5,886 nucleotides of DNA from an uncultured Bacilli bacterium (GTDB lineage Bacteria > Bacillota_I > Bacilli_A > RF39 > UBA660). Positions 4,349-5,886 of the stretch are shown piece by piece. Numbering within the stretch: the first letter of the stretch is position 1; every line of letters starts with the position of its first letter. The position numbers and the translations under genes were made by a program. The stretch spans positions 1 through 5,886 of the forward strand of contig CANQER010000065.1 in the NCBI GenBank assembly GCA_947595415.1, in the 5' to 3' direction. The notes under the pieces were generated by a model. That model ran no database searches. It had not been told where the DNA came from and saw only the letters and a list, made by a program, of their open reading frames with translations.

Positions 4349-5886
4349 CAAGGAGCAAGCACTAAACGTGTGGAACGATCTCTGTAGGAGTCACCACCAT
4401 AGTAGTTTTCGAAGGCGAACACTCCAGCATGAGTAGTATTGCTGTAGTTGCCACCACGTACGAACCATGGATAACTAGATGTAACGAAATAAGCTAAATC
4501 GCCATACCAACTACTATTATAATAATCATTATAATTGCCAAATGGACCCATCTCTCCTGTTGCATCTCCTAATTTCCTTGTTTTATAATTATCACTTGAA
4601 TCTGTAGTATCATCATAAACATCAAAATATTCTGCTAAAGCTGAATATTGTGTAGTTGGTTCTTGTGTAAATCCACCTTTAGTTAAGTATTCTTGTGTGA
4701 TATTTTTTCTATATCCTGCTACATATTCGTATGCTCCCCCTGACATATCATAGACCCCTGTTATATTTCCTGTTGTACTTGCTTTTTTTCCTTTTTCTGT
4801 ATTGTAGGTATTTGTACAAGTGCTTGTTTCATTTGCTGATACACTTTCGCCTGCTATTCCTGTTTTATAGTAACTACAATTGTTCACATATACTTCTTTT
4901 TCTGAGTCTATAGTATAATTAATATTACCATATTTTCCATATTGAGAATTAGACAAATATGCTACTGCTCCCCATTCTGTATTCTTCATCATATGACTAT
5001 TTAAAGTTTTATCGAAATTATACAATGTTTGGAAAAAGGTATTTACTGTTTGATTCCTCCATGAATACACATTTGGTTTTACTATTATCTTTTTTGGTAA
5101 ATTTGCATCATATGTTGCTGTTGTTTCTGCTCCTGACGTTGACCAATTACTACCTACTGTTATATCCCCATTTGTAGTATCATTTTGATTATATCCTACC
5201 TCAAATTTTCCTACCCATATTCCACTTACATTTAGTGTTGTAAATGCTGGGTGCGTTAACCATTCATCTTTTTTTGTTCCTATTTCAATTTTATCATTTA
5301 TTCCTTGAAATTCTATTTCTATTTCTTGTACTTTATTATCTCTTGTTGTTATTGATGTATACTCTTCTACATTAAATAACTTATATTTATATCTTGGAAT
5401 CCAGACAAAGTAAGCTCTTATTTTTTCTTCTGGAATTGGGGTTGTATAATTGTTATAATCACTCTCATTTGCATTATCTGTTAATATTACTGCATTAGCC
5501 CATTCTTGATTGCTATAATCATACCACTTTTCTTCTATATTAGCTTTTGTTACTGTTCCATCGTTTGCTATTTTTACTGGTATTAAATCTCCCATTATTT
5601 TTGGATCGCTTCCATTTAATTCTGAATCTTTATAGCTATTATCTACTACTATATCTCCACAACTTCCTTTAGTTACTTCTATACTTCCTTTTTCTCCACT
5701 TGCACAATACTCTCCATTACTTAAATTTTGTGCCTCTATTTTTCCACCATTATTTATTATTGTTCCACTTGTAAAATTATTATTTTTTAGTTTTAAATCT
5801 GTTACATTTATTCCTTCACTTGGTATCTCTGATAATCCATTTTCTACTAAATATAACTCTGCTGCATCTATCGCAAACTCGACACT
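4348..5886 (-). CDS. type IV pilin-like surface protein with C-terminal FGE/C-type-lectin-like domain (5' end beyond window)
   Basis: The frame is open from the TGA at 4348-4350 to the right edge: 512 residues with no start needed inside the window. The Met at 5595 lies inside a continuous reading frame and is not the real start. Residues 1-20 (SVEFAIDAAELYLVENGL) resemble the pilin helix just after the membrane segment, so a GFTLIE-type prepilin leader is expected upstream. A small pilin-like domain follows, with C64 and C75 as a possible disulfide. Then come the parts of a formylglycine-generating-enzyme-like fold: YFVWIPRYKY (159-168), WVGKFEVGYN (224-233), MKNTEWGAVAYLS (300-312), GVYDMSGGAYEYVAGY (377-392) and RGG...AGVFAF...RLVLAP (477-512). 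The cysteines used by true FGE after RGG are absent, so a binding role, not catalysis, is likely. The last 40 codons differ in composition from the rest. The role, pilus-borne adhesin, is inferred; the ligand is unknown. Confidence 0.85.
   Translation of the reverse strand, partial: SVEFAIDAAELYLVENGLSEIPSEGINVTDLKLKNNNFTSGTIINNGGKIEAQNLSNGEYCASGEKGSIEVTKGSCGDIVVDNSYKDSELNGSDPKIMGDLIPVKIANDGTVTKANIEEKWYDYSNQEWANAVILTDNANESDYNNYTTPIPEEKIRAYFVWIPRYKYKLFNVEEYTSITTRDNKVQEIEIEFQGINDKIEIGTKKDEWLTHPAFTTLNVSGIWVGKFEVGYNQNDTTNGDITVGSNWSTSGAETTATYDANLPKKIIVKPNVYSWRNQTVNTFFQTLYNFDKTLNSHMMKNTEWGAVAYLSNSQYGKYGNINYTIDSEKEVYVNNCSYYKTGIAGESVSANETSTCTNTYNTEKGKKASTTGNITGVYDMSGGAYEYVAGYRKNITQEYLTKGGFTQEPTTQYSALAEYFDVYDDTTDSSDNYKTRKLGDATGEMGPFGNYNDYYNSSWYGDLAYFVTSSYPWFVRGGNYSNTTHAGVFAFENYYGGDSYRDRSTRLVLAP
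4351..4470 (-). other. candidate DGR variable region at the 3' end of the pilin-lectin gene
   Basis: This block encodes the last 40 residues. By hand count it has 59 G+C in 120 bases (49%), against about 20% at 5281-5400 and 27% at 4471-4530. Fourteen codons end in C, including AAC, TAC, AGC, GAC and TCC, all derivable from AAC by changing adenines. They cluster between invariant-looking blocks (RGG, AGVFAF, RLVLAP) that contain few first- or second-position A. Position, length and codon pattern fit a diversity-generating retroelement target. No template repeat, Avd or reverse transcriptase gene was seen in this window, so the call is inference. Confidence 0.55.

Noticed and set aside
4731..5177. 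Small plus-strand frames opposite the pilin-lectin gene
   Set aside because: They lack ribosome binding sites and recognisable motifs. Their Leu/Tyr/Phe-rich translations are what the antisense of this gene gives.
4348..5595. A 415-residue gene starting at the ATG at 5595
   Set aside because: The same frame continues without a stop for 97 more codons to the window edge and encodes pilin-like sequence. No ribosome binding site precedes this ATG.
1..5886. DGR template repeat, reverse transcriptase or Avd gene within the window
   Set aside because: I looked for a second copy of the GC-rich block (for example of the GAAGGCGAACACTCC core) and for a reverse-transcriptase-like frame and found neither. 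All other DNA is assigned to housekeeping genes or short spacers.
1..5886. CRISPR arrays, tRNA or rRNA genes, insertion sequences
   Set aside because: I saw no regularly spaced repeats, no cloverleaf-like or rRNA sequence, and no transposase frame or terminal inverted repeats with target duplications.

Overview
The window is AT-rich (hand counts of coding stretches away from position 4351-4470 give about 20-30% GC) and uses the standard bacterial code: TGG encodes Trp and TGA terminates genes. A divergent pair, yceD-rpmF (minus) facing tmcAL (plus), matches the ylbM / ylbN-rpmF arrangement of Bacillus. GGTGAT/GAGGTG ribosome binding sites and a Gram-positive SOS box at recA also point to a Bacillota genome. 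My best guess is an uncultured, gut-type, low-GC Bacilli or related lineage. The lineage is inference.

Layout, left to right. 1-349 (minus) is the N-terminal third of recA, with its promoter and a LexA box in the gap to 476. 477-2350 (minus) is a two-gene unit, a small type IV prepilin-like protein followed by cardiolipin synthase, joined by a 4-base ATGA overlap. 2395-3052 (minus) is yceD-rpmF, closed by a terminator that overlaps the rpmF stop codon. 3053-3131 is a compact divergent promoter region. 3132-4256 (plus) is tmcAL, which makes the ac4C34 modification of elongator tRNA-Met. 4257-4347 holds two convergent intrinsic terminators. 4348-5886 (minus) is a large surface-protein gene whose 5' end lies beyond the window.

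Most of the window is housekeeping: DNA repair, membrane lipid synthesis, ribosome assembly and tRNA modification. The unusual part is the right-hand gene. It reads open to the window edge. Its N-terminal part looks like a type IV pilin body, followed by a formylglycine-generating-enzyme-like (C-type-lectin-like) domain that lacks the catalytic cysteines. Its last 40 codons form an abrupt island of about 49% GC, rich in AAC, TAC, AGC, GAC and TCC codons between invariant-looking RGG, AGVFAF and LVLAP blocks. The island is followed directly by a perfect 24-base palindrome. This is the expected form of a variable region of a diversity-generating retroelement (DGR): a pilus-displayed binding protein whose ligand face could be rewritten by adenine-directed mutagenesis. 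No reverse transcriptase or template repeat is visible here, so the DGR assignment is an inference to be tested with flanking or whole-genome sequence. The small prepilin at 1982-2350 suggests the cell has a type IV pilus or pseudopilus export system that could display such proteins.
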